Notes under the pieces: model-generated
Databases searched by the model: none
What the model was told of the DNA's origin: nothing
What the model saw: the letters and a program-made list of their open reading frames with translations, nothing else
Shown here: piece by piece, positions 1 to 6,990 of the stretch
Layout of the letters: every line of letters starts with the position of its first letter
How positions within the stretch are numbered: position 1 is the first letter of the stretch
NCBI GenBank assembly: GCA_902775835.1
Contig: CACYNZ010000116.1
Coordinates: 1-10,117 of the forward strand
Length of the DNA stretch: 10,117 nucleotides
Direction: 5' to 3'
Source of the DNA: an uncultured Eubacteriales bacterium
GTDB taxonomy: Bacteria; Bacillota_A; Clostridia; Christensenellales; Aristaeellaceae
Made by a program: the position numbers and the translations under genes

Positions 1-368
1 TGGACAGTGCGCGTGCCAGGGGAGCGCTTCCCATTCTGTGCACGCCGGTTTCCAGGCGCTTCTTTACCGGGGACGGCAGCATTCTCTATACGCATGGCGC
101 CTATCCGCAGGCTATCCGGAAACTGGCCGAAACCGAGCAGGTGATCCTTTGCGATCTGGAAAATCTTACCCGCCGGCTCTATCTTGATCTGGGAGAAGAG
201 AAGACGGCGGAACTCTTTGTGCGGCTCAGGCCTGGAGAGCATCCGGATTTTCCAGACGGACATGATGACAAGACGCATTTCAACGCTTATGGTGCCCGGT
301 GCGTCGCGGAACTGGCAGTGAAGGATCTTAGGCGGCATGAGGAACTCAGGCCCTGGCTGAAACAGTGA
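1..368 (+). CDS. SGNH/GDSL hydrolase, rhamnogalacturonan acetylesterase-like (C-terminal part, 5' cut by window)
   Basis: The reading frame is open from base 3 and stops at TGA 366-368, giving about 121 residues of a protein whose start lies outside the window. The segment PILCTPVSRRFF, followed by a 'HGAYPQAIRKLAE' stretch and then DDKTHFNAYGAR, is the characteristic C-terminal half of the rhamnogalacturonan acetylesterase-like SGNH family. Asp89 and His92 of the visible part form the DxxH block V that supplies the catalytic Asp/His. The N-terminal GDS nucleophile motif would be upstream and cannot be checked. Family members remove acetyl groups from pectic rhamnogalacturonan or other acetylated glycans; the substrate here is inferred. 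No signal peptide can be judged. The stop overlaps the next gene's GTG by 4 bp (GTGA), so the two are probably translated together. Confidence 0.85.
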   Translation, partial: DSARARGALPILCTPVSRRFFTGDGSILYTHGAYPQAIRKLAETEQVILCDLENLTRRLYLDLGEEKTAELFVRLRPGEHPDFPDGHDDKTHFNAYGARCVAELAVKDLRRHEELRPWLKQ

Positions 369-1291
369 GCACAGAAAGGAAGAGATGGACCTTGAACATC
401 AGACGGTGGGCAGCTTTGCTGCTGATGATGAGCATTCTTTGCACGGCCGCTCAGGCGGAGATTGTGCCGATTCCCATGGATCAGGATATCATGGAGGAAG
501 TGCAGGAAAAGTATTATGTTTCGGAAACGGAATATGAGGATCCCTCGATTCACGTGAAGCTGGAGTTCGGGGATTACCTGAATACCCGATACGTGGTTTC
601 CAGAATCAAGATTGCCGATCCAAGCCAGATCCGCGCATATACCACCGGTGGAAAAAGCCTGGGCAAGTATCCGCAGTATGGCACGGATATTGCCAAGAAG
701 GTGCACTCCGTATTCTGTCTGTCCGGTGACGTGGTGGCACTGACCATCACCAAAAAGGGACGGCATATTGAGCGCATGGGCAAGACCTGGCTCAGCAAGG
801 CAGACGGTACAATTGACTGCATGATCGTCGATGACAAGGGTGATCTGCATGTGATCGAGCGTGCTACGGAAGAAGACATCGCTGCCTTTGAGGGCAACAT
901 TGTGTCCACCTATTCCTTCGGGCCTGTGCTGATCATGGACGGTGAGCAGCGCACGGACTTTTCCTATCGTGCCTCGGCCATAGGCGGAAAGAAGCCCGCG
1001 CAGAGGATCTGCATCGGACAGACCGGACCGCTGGAGTATATCGTGGTCTGCTGTGCCGGACCGGACCAGAAAAACGAGGATGGCAGCAAGTGCCGCGGAC
1101 TGACCGTCAATGAGTTCGCTGACCTCGTCTACAGTGTGGGCGACGGTGATATCCAGATCGCATACAATCTCGACGGCGGCAGCAGTTCCTGGGTGGTTTT
1201 CCAGGAGCAAAAGGTGAACGCCTTCGGCAACCGCTCCAGGCGCGCGATCGCGGACGTGATCTATTTTGCCAGTGCCTATCAGGAAGACTGA
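365..1291 (+). CDS. Secreted phosphodiester glycosidase family (NAGPA domain) protein
   Basis: About 308 residues. A positive N-terminus, a hydrophobic stretch (about residues 16-29) and AQA at 29-31 make a Sec signal peptide, so the protein is exported. The rest matches the NAGPA/phosphodiester glycosidase fold. Visible elements are FGPVLIMDGE (185-194), an IGQTG element (217-221), GLTVNEFADLVYSVG (245-259) and the hallmark NLDGGSSSWVVF (268-279), close to the family's NLDGGGSS. In animals the family uncovers mannose-6-phosphate by removing GlcNAc; bacterial members act on exopolysaccharide or wall-polymer phosphodiesters, and the substrate here is unknown. The usual NGGFF element appears altered to LSGDVVALT (119-127). 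The GTG start at 365 overlaps the upstream stop but has a weak Shine-Dalgarno; TTG at 392, behind AAGGA (376-380), would give a more standard signal peptide of 22 residues. The gap to the fucosidase gene is 43 bp. Confidence 0.82.
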   Translation: MSTERKRWTLNIRRWAALLLMMSILCTAAQAEIVPIPMDQDIMEEVQEKYYVSETEYEDPSIHVKLEFGDYLNTRYVVSRIKIADPSQIRAYTTGGKSLGKYPQYGTDIAKKVHSVFCLSGDVVALTITKKGRHIERMGKTWLSKADGTIDCMIVDDKGDLHVIERATEEDIAAFEGNIVSTYSFGPVLIMDGEQRTDFSYRASAIGGKKPAQRICIGQTGPLEYIVVCCAGPDQKNEDGSKCRGLTVNEFADLVYSVGDGDIQIAYNLDGGSSSWVVFQEQKVNAFGNRSRRAIADVIYFASAYQED

Positions 1292-1321
1292 TGCCGGTCT
1301 TCCCTCATTAATCATTTCATT

Positions 1322-1327
1322 AGGAGG
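1322..1327 (+). promoter_or_regulatory. Strong ribosome binding site for the GH29 gene
   Basis: AGGAGG sits 7 bases before ATG 1335. It fixes that start and shows consensus anti-16S pairing. No terminator or convincing promoter is seen in the 43-bp gap that holds it. Confidence 0.85.
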
Positions 1328-1334
1328 TTGACGC

Positions 1335-2645
1335 ATGGCAGGACCGGATACCGTGATGCTTGCATGGCATGAGCTGGAGCTCGGCCTGTTTTTTCACTGG
1401 GACATTGAAGTCTTTCAGCCGGAATGGGACGGAACGCCAGAGCATCTGCCGGAACCGGACGTGTTCCGGCCATCAGCACTGGACATTGAACAGTGGATGG
1501 ATACCGCTGTTTCATCCGGTGCCCGGTATGCCCTGATCACAGCCAAGCATGACACGGGATTCTGTCTCTGGCCCACCCGAGTGCATGACTATCATGTAGG
1601 GACGGCCGGATGTCCTGACATTGTCGGTCTGTTTGTGCATGCCTGCAGAGAGCGCGGCATTGTACCCGGCGTGTATTACAGTCTCGGGGGAAAGTACCTC
1701 GAAAAAATGTGCCGGGACGCTTCGGGAAACCTGGACCGGATCATGCTCAATGACCTGCTTGTACGCCAGCTCAACGAACTGTTGGACACATATGGCCCCT
1801 TCGGCGAAATCTGGTTTGACGGCGGAATCCGAAGAATGGACCTCGGCGGTCCCAATCTGGTGGAACTGATCCGGACAAAAGCTGCAGATACCGTCATCTT
1901 CGGCGGATGCCCCGGTATGGATCATGTGCTGAGATGGTCGGGAAGCGAGCAGGGGATTGCCCTGCCTGATACCTGGTCCACATCGCACTGGCGCAGTGAA
2001 CCCTGGGGCAATATCACCTGTGACGCTCCGGGAAGCAGTGAGGACGAGGTCTGGGCGCCGGTGGAAGTAGACACGCCGATCCGGGAAAACCTGTGCGCAT
2101 GGATGAGCGGTTGGTTCTGGAAAGCAGGCGAGGAACATCTGACCGTTCCGGAAACAATCCTGTTTGAACGCTATCTGACCAGCGTAGGCCGGAACAGCAA
2201 TATGCTCATCGGCGTGACACCGGATACCCGGGGACAGATACCGGAAGACGAATGTCGATCGCTTACCGGTCTCGGGCGGCGGGTGCGCGAAGCCTTTTCG
2301 GCACCCGCGGGCATATCGGAAACCATGACAGGCACGAGCATGGAAATCCGTTTCCCGGAAATGATGGATCTTGAATATGTGGACATATGGGAAGATCAGA
2401 CCCTGGGACAGCATGTCCTTGAGTTTGCCGTGGAAATCCTGTGGCCGAAATCCTGGTGCACGGAGGGTGAACGATGGATTGAGGTTTTCCGCGGAAAGAG
2501 CATAGGGCACAGACGGATCGTACCTCTTGGCATCATACGTGCCGAAGCTGTAAGGGTACGCATTCTGTCCTGGAAAGGCGAAGCGGTGCTGCGCTGTTTC
2601 CGGGCATTTGGAAGCAGAAGTCTTCAGGAGGAAAAGAAATCGTGA
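1335..2645 (+). CDS. Alpha-L-fucosidase, glycoside hydrolase family 29 (GH29-B-like)
   Basis: A 436-residue retaining fucosidase homologue without a signal peptide, so probably cytoplasmic and acting on imported fucosylated oligosaccharides. The catalytic TIM barrel fills about residues 1-320. The nucleophile is Asp162 in EIWFDGG. RWSGSEQG (200-207) resembles the GH29-B acid/base segment, which makes Glu205 the candidate acid/base, 43 residues after the nucleophile. VWAPVEVDTPIR (239-250) followed by WFW (260-262), and VGRNSNMLIGVTPD (284-297), are further family signatures. The C-terminal part (about 328-430) is a discoidin-like beta-sandwich, with EDQTLGQHVLEFAVE and GKSIGHRRI as conserved edges. 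Two barrel motifs deviate: HWG is HWD (21-23), and KHHDGF is KHDTGF (71-76). GH29-B enzymes usually cut alpha-1,3/1,4-fucose; that specificity is inferred here. The TGA stop overlaps the GTG of the next gene by 4 bp. Confidence 0.88.
   Translation: MAGPDTVMLAWHELELGLFFHWDIEVFQPEWDGTPEHLPEPDVFRPSALDIEQWMDTAVSSGARYALITAKHDTGFCLWPTRVHDYHVGTAGCPDIVGLFVHACRERGIVPGVYYSLGGKYLEKMCRDASGNLDRIMLNDLLVRQLNELLDTYGPFGEIWFDGGIRRMDLGGPNLVELIRTKAADTVIFGGCPGMDHVLRWSGSEQGIALPDTWSTSHWRSEPWGNITCDAPGSSEDEVWAPVEVDTPIRENLCAWMSGWFWKAGEEHLTVPETILFERYLTSVGRNSNMLIGVTPDTRGQIPEDECRSLTGLGRRVREAFSAPAGISETMTGTSMEIRFPEMMDLEYVDIWEDQTLGQHVLEFAVEILWPKSWCTEGERWIEVFRGKSIGHRRIVPLGIIRAEAVRVRILSWKGEAVLRCFRAFGSRSLQEEKKS
2626..2631 (+). 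promoter_or_regulatory. Ribosome binding site for the first RCC1 gene
   Basis: AGGAGG lies inside the end of the fucosidase gene, 10 bases before GTG 2642. It supports that GTG, which overlaps the TGA of the upstream gene, as the true start. Confidence 0.8.
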
Positions 2646-3814
2646 AACGGTTCATGGCGCTGCTCTGCGTGCTGATGATGATTCCTGCAGCGGTAAGCGC
2701 GGAAATCATGCTGCGCGCGGGAGGAAGCTTTGCCTTTGCGCTGGACAGTCAGGGCCAGTTGTGGGGCTGGGGCGACAATACCAAGGGACAGCTGGGCAAC
2801 GGAAGCAAGAAACGTGCCTTTTTCCCGGATACACAGGCCGGGCAGGGGCTGGACGGGCAGGAGATCCTGGACATTCAGTGCGGCAATGAGAATACGCTGT
2901 ATTTGATGAAGGACGGCTCCGTGTACACCTCCGGGCCGAACAACTACGGTCAGCAGGGTAATGGCAAAAGCAATGCCTACAATTATGTTCCCGAAAAGAT
3001 CGAGGGACTTGAGCATATTGTCCAGATTTCATCCGGTTACGGACACTGTCTGGCACTGGATGAAAACGGTCATGTCTTTGCCTGGGGCCGGAATAACCTG
3101 GGGCAGTGCGGCGTCGGGAAAAACCGCGCCGTAAACAAGCCGGAGCAGCTGGAACTGGAGCACATAACTTCAATTGTGTGCGGCGGGAAATACTGTGTGG
3201 CAATGGATGAAAACGGCCGGGTGTTCGGCTGGGGATCCAATGATCAGGGACAGCTGCTGGACACAGGCAGAAACAAAAAGGTGCTTTCTCCCGTGGAGCT
3301 TGCGCTGGACTTCAGGCCGGTTCAGCTTGCATGCGGCGGAAGCACCACATACGCCCTGGACGAGGAAGGCAGCGTATGGGCCTGGGGCCGGAACAACTAT
3401 CTGCAGCTGGGCACTAAGTCTGTGCGCAACGCGAGCAAGGTCCCTGTCCGGGTGGAACTGCCGGAGAACACGGAAGTGCGCGAAGTGTACGCGTACAACA
3501 CACATTCCGGTGTGATGACCACGGACGGGCAGATCATCCAGTGGGGCATGACGCGCTGCGGACAGCTGGGAAGCGGCAAGCATCCGACTTCCTCTCTGCC
3601 TACCCTGTGTGAGCTGGATCAGAAGGCTATCGCCTTTGATGTGGGTTCTTCCGGTTCCTATGTGATGCTGGAAGACGGAAGCATTCTGGCCTGCGGATAC
3701 GGTGAGGTGGGTCAGACCGGTGCTTTCCGGCGCAAGACAGCATATGTGTATGTTTGGACAAGCAACGGTCTCAATGCAGTGACCGGAACATGGGTGGATC
3801 CGAAAAATGATTAA
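2642..3814 (+). CDS. Secreted RCC1-repeat seven-bladed beta-propeller protein (copy 1)
   Basis: A 390-residue protein. Residues 1-20 form a clean Sec signal peptide ending in VSA, and there is no anchor or lipobox, so it is probably released or held non-covalently. The mature part is made entirely of seven RCC1-type repeats, at about 26-54, 79-108, 130-159, 180-208, 231-259, 284-312 and 335-361. Each has the form GG.....AL...G.v..WG.N..GQLG; examples are LWGWGDNTKGQLGNG and VFAWGRNNLGQCGVG. Seven repeats predict a closed seven-bladed propeller, a scaffold for protein or ligand binding rather than a catalyst. Blades 2 and 7 lack the WG tryptophan (YTSG, LACG). RCC1 folds in bacteria include the secreted beta-lactamase inhibitor BLIP-II; the ligand here is unknown. 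The gene is paralogous to its downstream neighbour and overlaps it by 8 bp. Confidence 0.87.
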   Translation: MKRFMALLCVLMMIPAAVSAEIMLRAGGSFAFALDSQGQLWGWGDNTKGQLGNGSKKRAFFPDTQAGQGLDGQEILDIQCGNENTLYLMKDGSVYTSGPNNYGQQGNGKSNAYNYVPEKIEGLEHIVQISSGYGHCLALDENGHVFAWGRNNLGQCGVGKNRAVNKPEQLELEHITSIVCGGKYCVAMDENGRVFGWGSNDQGQLLDTGRNKKVLSPVELALDFRPVQLACGGSTTYALDEEGSVWAWGRNNYLQLGTKSVRNASKVPVRVELPENTEVREVYAYNTHSGVMTTDGQIIQWGMTRCGQLGSGKHPTSSLPTLCELDQKAIAFDVGSSGSYVMLEDGSILACGYGEVGQTGAFRRKTAYVYVWTSNGLNAVTGTWVDPKND

Positions 3815-4961
3815 AAAGACGCTGACATTGATCCTGGTCCTGAGTCTGATTCTGATGCCTATGCAAGGCATGGGGGAAGTCATGCTTCGCCTCGGCGGAG
3901 CCTATGACCTGGCCGTGGACGATCAGGGCAATATCTGGGGCTGGGGCGACAATACCCGGGCGCAGCTGGGTAATGGCGGAGGCGGGAAGGTTTTCTTTCC
4001 GGAAAAAGCAGCCGTCGGACTGGATGGAAACGACATTCTGGACATTCAGTGCGGAAATGTGGGCACGCTGTTTCTGTTAAAGGACGGCTCCGTATTTGTC
4101 TGCGGAAGCAATGAATACGGCCAGACGGGCCTGAACAACGGCAAAGGGAAGGAAACGCTGCCGGTCAGGATTCCTGGGCTTGAGAACATCGTTCAGGTGT
4201 CCTGCGGCTGGGGACACTGCCTGGCCCTGACCGGAGACGGGCATGTATACAGCTGGGGCCGGAACAACATGGGACAGCTGGGCGTCGGGGACAGGAAAAA
4301 CCGGCCGGAACCCGTGCTGCTTTCCCTGGAGCATATTGTCCAGATCGAGTGCGGCGGCAAGTTCTGCATGGCCATGGACGCGGAAGGCAAACTGTTCGGC
4401 TGGGGCGCCAATGACTACGGTCAGCTCGCCGGCGCATCGAAGAGCAAGTGGGTTGGTGAACCGGTGGAACTTCCGCTGAATAACAAGTTTTCTTCCGTAT
4501 GCTGCGGCGGAGGCAGCGTATATGGTCTGTGTCCTGACGGCAGCATTCTGTCCTGGGGTCAAAATGACTATCTTCAGCTGGGGCGGAAGACCCGAGGCGC
4601 TTTCACACCGGAAGCTGGCGAGGTGGAGCTGCCGGAGGGTGTGCAGATCAAAACCCTTCAGGCGTATAACGGCCACGTTTCCCTGCTGGATACACAGGGA
4701 CGCCTGTTTGTCTGGGGCTGTCTGGCTCACGGACAGGCAAATACAGGGAAGCGTCCCTCCAAATCACTGCCCGTGGAAGCGACGCCGGATGCACCGGTCC
4801 TCATGGCAGCCGTTGGGTCTGTGCAGTCGGCCGCCGTGCTGGAAAATGGGCGCGTGGTGACCATCGGAGGAAGTGAATACGGACAGAGCGGTGCTTTCAG
4901 CAAAGGCATCTATTATGTGACAACCTGGGCGGATACGGAACTGGATCTGCTCAGTCAGTAG
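3807..4961 (+). CDS. Secreted RCC1-repeat seven-bladed beta-propeller protein (copy 2)
   Basis: A 384-residue paralogue of the preceding protein. KK at residues 3-4 followed by a long Leu/Ile-rich core (5-18) is a signal peptide; cleavage is probably near GMG (21-23), leaving the same mature start E(I/V)MLR as copy 1. Seven RCC1 repeats lie at about 29-57, 82-111, 133-161, 182-210, 233-260, 286-314 and 337-363. They include IWGWGDNTRAQLGNG and YSWGRNNMGQLGVG. Blades 2 and 7 again deviate from WG (FVCG, TIGG), so the irregular blades are shared with copy 1. Both copies end with GQ(T/S)GAF followed by an aromatic-rich tail (VYVWTS, YVTTWAD), suggesting a propeller closure specific to this pair. 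The ATG overlaps the previous gene by 8 bp and only a weak GGTGG lies in front of it, so translation probably depends on the upstream gene. Confidence 0.87.
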   Translation: MIKKTLTLILVLSLILMPMQGMGEVMLRLGGAYDLAVDDQGNIWGWGDNTRAQLGNGGGGKVFFPEKAAVGLDGNDILDIQCGNVGTLFLLKDGSVFVCGSNEYGQTGLNNGKGKETLPVRIPGLENIVQVSCGWGHCLALTGDGHVYSWGRNNMGQLGVGDRKNRPEPVLLSLEHIVQIECGGKFCMAMDAEGKLFGWGANDYGQLAGASKSKWVGEPVELPLNNKFSSVCCGGGSVYGLCPDGSILSWGQNDYLQLGRKTRGAFTPEAGEVELPEGVQIKTLQAYNGHVSLLDTQGRLFVWGCLAHGQANTGKRPSKSLPVEATPDAPVLMAAVGSVQSAAVLENGRVVTIGGSEYGQSGAFSKGIYYVTTWADTELDLLSQ

Positions 4962-4987
4962 AACACGGATACGGAAGGAATGGATTC

Positions 4988-6100
4988 ATGGTGAAATGTT
5001 GCGTACGTTTTTGGGCTGCATCACTTCTGATCTTCATGTTTGCATGCTCCGGAATGCATTTGGATGCGTCTGCTCTTCATGCGGAAGCAGAAGAAGCCGA
5101 AACGATTACGATTTCCTTTGTGGGGGACTGCTCCATCGGGGACTCACTCAAGCAGAGGGGCCTTTCGTCAAGCCTCACCAGTCAGGTGAAGGAACATGGA
5201 TTTGACTGGCTCTTTGAGACTGTACGCCCCTATTTTGAAGCGGATGACCTGACAGTGGCCAATCTGGAAGTGGTGCTCAGCGATTACAATGAGCCGAAAT
5301 ATCCGCTGAAGACCTACAATCTGATTGCACCTTCCGAACACCGTGAGATTCTCTCCTGCAGCGGAATTGACGCGGTCAACACGGTGAACAATCACTGTGT
5401 GGACTTCAATTACAAAGGGTACCGGGATACGCTGCAGAATCTTGAGGAAGCCGGTATCCTGCATTTTGGGTCTCTGAATGCCACACGGGACACCAACCGC
5501 TTTGTGGATCATGTAATCCATGAGATCAAGGGCGTGACGTTCGGGTTCATGGGGTATTCCTATCCCTCCAATTCCGATCTCAAGCTGATTCAGGGAGAGA
5601 TTCAGGAGCTCAGGGATGCGGGCTGCGATATTGTGGTGGTCAGTCTGCACTGGGGCAAGGAAACCAAGCCGAATCCCCAGGCAAACCAGTTCAATTATGC
5701 CCAAAAGGTGCTGGATGCCGGAGCGGATATGATCTGGGGACATCATCCGCATGTGCTTCAGCCGGTCTATTTCTACAACGGAAAGCCTGTTCTGTTCTCC
5801 ACCGGGAATTTCGTGTTCGGCACGATTTCCAAGCTTGATCCTGCCACCGGCATTTTTCAGCTTTCCTGGGAAAAAACTGGAGATGGTGCCCGTCTCGCCT
5901 CCCTGTCCATGATTCCATGCCAGACCCAGCGCGGCGGAGAGTATCAGCCTATTGTGCTAGAGGATGCGGATGATAAGGAAAATTGTCTGAAGCATGTAAT
6001 AGGCAAGGCGAAGAAAGGGTTTGTGGAACTGCCGGAAGGCTTTGAAAAAACAGGCACTGTCTATATTGACAGCGAAGGAAATCTTGAGATCGGAGAATAA
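4988..6100 (+). CDS. Exported CapA-family protein (PGA_cap metallophosphoesterase-like fold)
   Basis: A 370-residue protein with an N-terminal hydrophobic segment (about 8-20) and Ala-rich cleavage options near residues 29-34, so it is exported. Cys20 is not in a canonical lipobox (FMFAC). The complete CapA metal-site set is visible: GD at 46-47 (Asp47), ANLE at 91-94, NNH at 134-136, HWG at 221-223, GHHPH at 251-255 and GNF at 273-275. An intact set argues for an active metal-dependent hydrolase or polymer-handling enzyme. CapA/PgsA proteins are linked to poly-gamma-glutamate capsule synthesis and export, but no capB or capC homologue is in the window, and many CapA homologues have other, undefined roles. 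ATG 4988 has AAGGA at 4975-4979, 8 bases away. The gap from the RCC1 gene is 26 bp and to the next gene 5 bp. Confidence 0.88.
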   Translation: MVKCCVRFWAASLLIFMFACSGMHLDASALHAEAEEAETITISFVGDCSIGDSLKQRGLSSSLTSQVKEHGFDWLFETVRPYFEADDLTVANLEVVLSDYNEPKYPLKTYNLIAPSEHREILSCSGIDAVNTVNNHCVDFNYKGYRDTLQNLEEAGILHFGSLNATRDTNRFVDHVIHEIKGVTFGFMGYSYPSNSDLKLIQGEIQELRDAGCDIVVVSLHWGKETKPNPQANQFNYAQKVLDAGADMIWGHHPHVLQPVYFYNGKPVLFSTGNFVFGTISKLDPATGIFQLSWEKTGDGARLASLSMIPCQTQRGGEYQPIVLEDADDKENCLKHVIGKAKKGFVELPEGFEKTGTVYIDSEGNLEIGE

Positions 6101-6105
6101 AGCCT

Positions 6106-6990
6106 ATGACCATTGCGCAGGAGATGCACGAGGAATTCGGGATTCTCGGCATCCGCTGTCATACTGACGGCCAGGAAGTCTTAACCGAGCTGTTTGATGA
6201 CACATGCAGGCGGAATGTGTATTCGGCCAGCAAATCCTTTACATCCATAGCCGTGGGGTTTGCTGTGCAGGAGGGCATGCTCCGGCTGGATGAAAAACTC
6301 ACGGATGTGTTTGCCGGATCGCTTCCTGATGATGTACCCTTCCAGCTGGAGGCAGCCCGGGTTCGAGATCTGCTGACCATGGGACTCGGACAGAGCGGAA
6401 GCCATCTGATGGGCGCGGAGCGTCCGGACCTGCGCTCTGATGACTGGATGCGCCTTGCTCTGTCTTACCCGTTTTCCGATATGCCGGGCACGGTTTTCCG
6501 CTACAGCAACGTGGGGCCCTATCTAGCAGGCAGGCTGGTGGAACAGCGCAGCGGTGAGGATCTTGTGGATTTTCTCATGCCACGGCTGTTCGAGCCACTG
6601 GATATTCCGCGGCCGACCTGGGAAACGGATCATCAGGGACATACTTTTGGCGCAGGCGGGTTGATGCTGAACATCCATGAAATGCACAAAGTCGGTGTCT
6701 GCCTGCTGCAAAACGGCGTATGGAATGGACGGCAGGTGATTCCGCAGGCGTGGATCCGGGAAGCATCCGCTGTCCAGATCCGGAACAGGAATATCGAATA
6801 CGGGTATCTGTTCTGGCGTGGTGCAAGAGGTTCTTATCGTGCTGATGGAAAATACGGCCAGCTGATCATCGTCTGTCCGGAGCTGAACTCCGTGGTCACC
6901 GTGGTATCCGAATGCCATCGGGATGGTCTCGTGCAGGCACTTGAGAACCGGATTTTCCCAGTACTTGAAGCATCAAGGAGTCTCGTATGA
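6106..6990 (+). CDS. Serine hydrolase, beta-lactamase/class C (DD-peptidase-like) family
   Basis: A 294-residue protein of the penicillin-binding, acyl-serine fold. The catalytic SxxK is Ser40-Ala-Ser-Lys43 in YSASKSF, the second motif is Tyr133-Ser-Asn135 in FRYSNVG, and the third is probably Lys249-Tyr-Gly251 before QLIIV. FGAGGLMLNIHEMHK followed by NGVWNGRQVIP is the typical 'GG..s...d..k....L..G.wnG..i' stretch of these hydrolases. The family includes esterases, D-amino-acid peptidases and beta-lactamases, and the sequence does not decide between them. It lacks a signal peptide and is compact, so it is probably cytoplasmic, which argues against wall transpeptidation or antibiotic defence outside the cell. 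GGAGA (6092-6096) precedes ATG 6106. The stop overlaps the next ATG by 4 bp (ATGA). Confidence 0.85.
   Translation: MTIAQEMHEEFGILGIRCHTDGQEVLTELFDDTCRRNVYSASKSFTSIAVGFAVQEGMLRLDEKLTDVFAGSLPDDVPFQLEAARVRDLLTMGLGQSGSHLMGAERPDLRSDDWMRLALSYPFSDMPGTVFRYSNVGPYLAGRLVEQRSGEDLVDFLMPRLFEPLDIPRPTWETDHQGHTFGAGGLMLNIHEMHKVGVCLLQNGVWNGRQVIPQAWIREASAVQIRNRNIEYGYLFWRGARGSYRADGKYGQLIIVCPELNSVVTVVSECHRDGLVQALENRIFPVLEASRSLV
6975..6980 (+). promoter_or_regulatory. Ribosome binding site for the glycosyltransferase gene
   Basis: AAGGAG lies within the end of the serine hydrolase gene, 6 bases before ATG 6987. It supports the start that overlaps the upstream TGA. Confidence 0.75.

Larger units (their letters stand above)
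2642..4961 (+). repeat. Tandem gene duplication of two RCC1-propeller genes
   Basis: The two adjacent genes are collinear along their whole length. In the first 34 mature residues I count 22 identities by eye. Stretches of DNA are still identical, notably 21 bases at 2762-2782 and 3936-3956, encoding the WGWGDNT turn. Near-identical bases also encode DILDIQCGN and the KDGSV turn. TGGGGCCGGAACAAC occurs at 3383-3397 and 4254-4268, with one mismatch at 3083-3097. Divergence is concentrated in the loops between blades. This is a coding duplication, not an insertion element or CRISPR array. Confidence 0.8.

Noticed and set aside
1292..1334. AT-rich gap before the fucosidase gene considered as a promoter
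   Set aside because: CATTAAT-like words occur, but no -35/-10 pair with proper spacing is visible.
287..1336. Long minus-strand open frame of 349 codons opposite the phosphodiester glycosidase gene
   Set aside because: It has no family signature, no ribosome binding site and an unnatural composition. The plus-strand frame carries clear domain motifs, so this is a shadow of its codon bias.
1512..2510. Minus-strand open frame of 332 codons opposite the fucosidase gene
   Set aside because: The opposite strand encodes GH29 from end to end, and the minus-strand product is Pro/Arg/His-rich with no recognisable domain.
2762..4268. Recurring GC-rich DNA words such as TGGGGCCGGAACAAC, considered as CRISPR or regulatory repeats
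   Set aside because: They keep the reading frame and encode the WG.N turn of RCC1 blades, and spacing follows the repeat unit, so they are coding repeats.
3170..4730. Minus-strand open frames (3170-3883 and 4077-4730) with similar products opposite the RCC1 genes
   Set aside because: Their mutual similarity only mirrors the duplication of the RCC1 genes on the other strand.
5018..5050. Possible lipoprotein signal in the CapA protein (Cys20)
   Set aside because: Residues before Cys20 (FMFA) do not fit the usual L-A/S-G/A lipobox, and Ala-rich type I cleavage sites follow.
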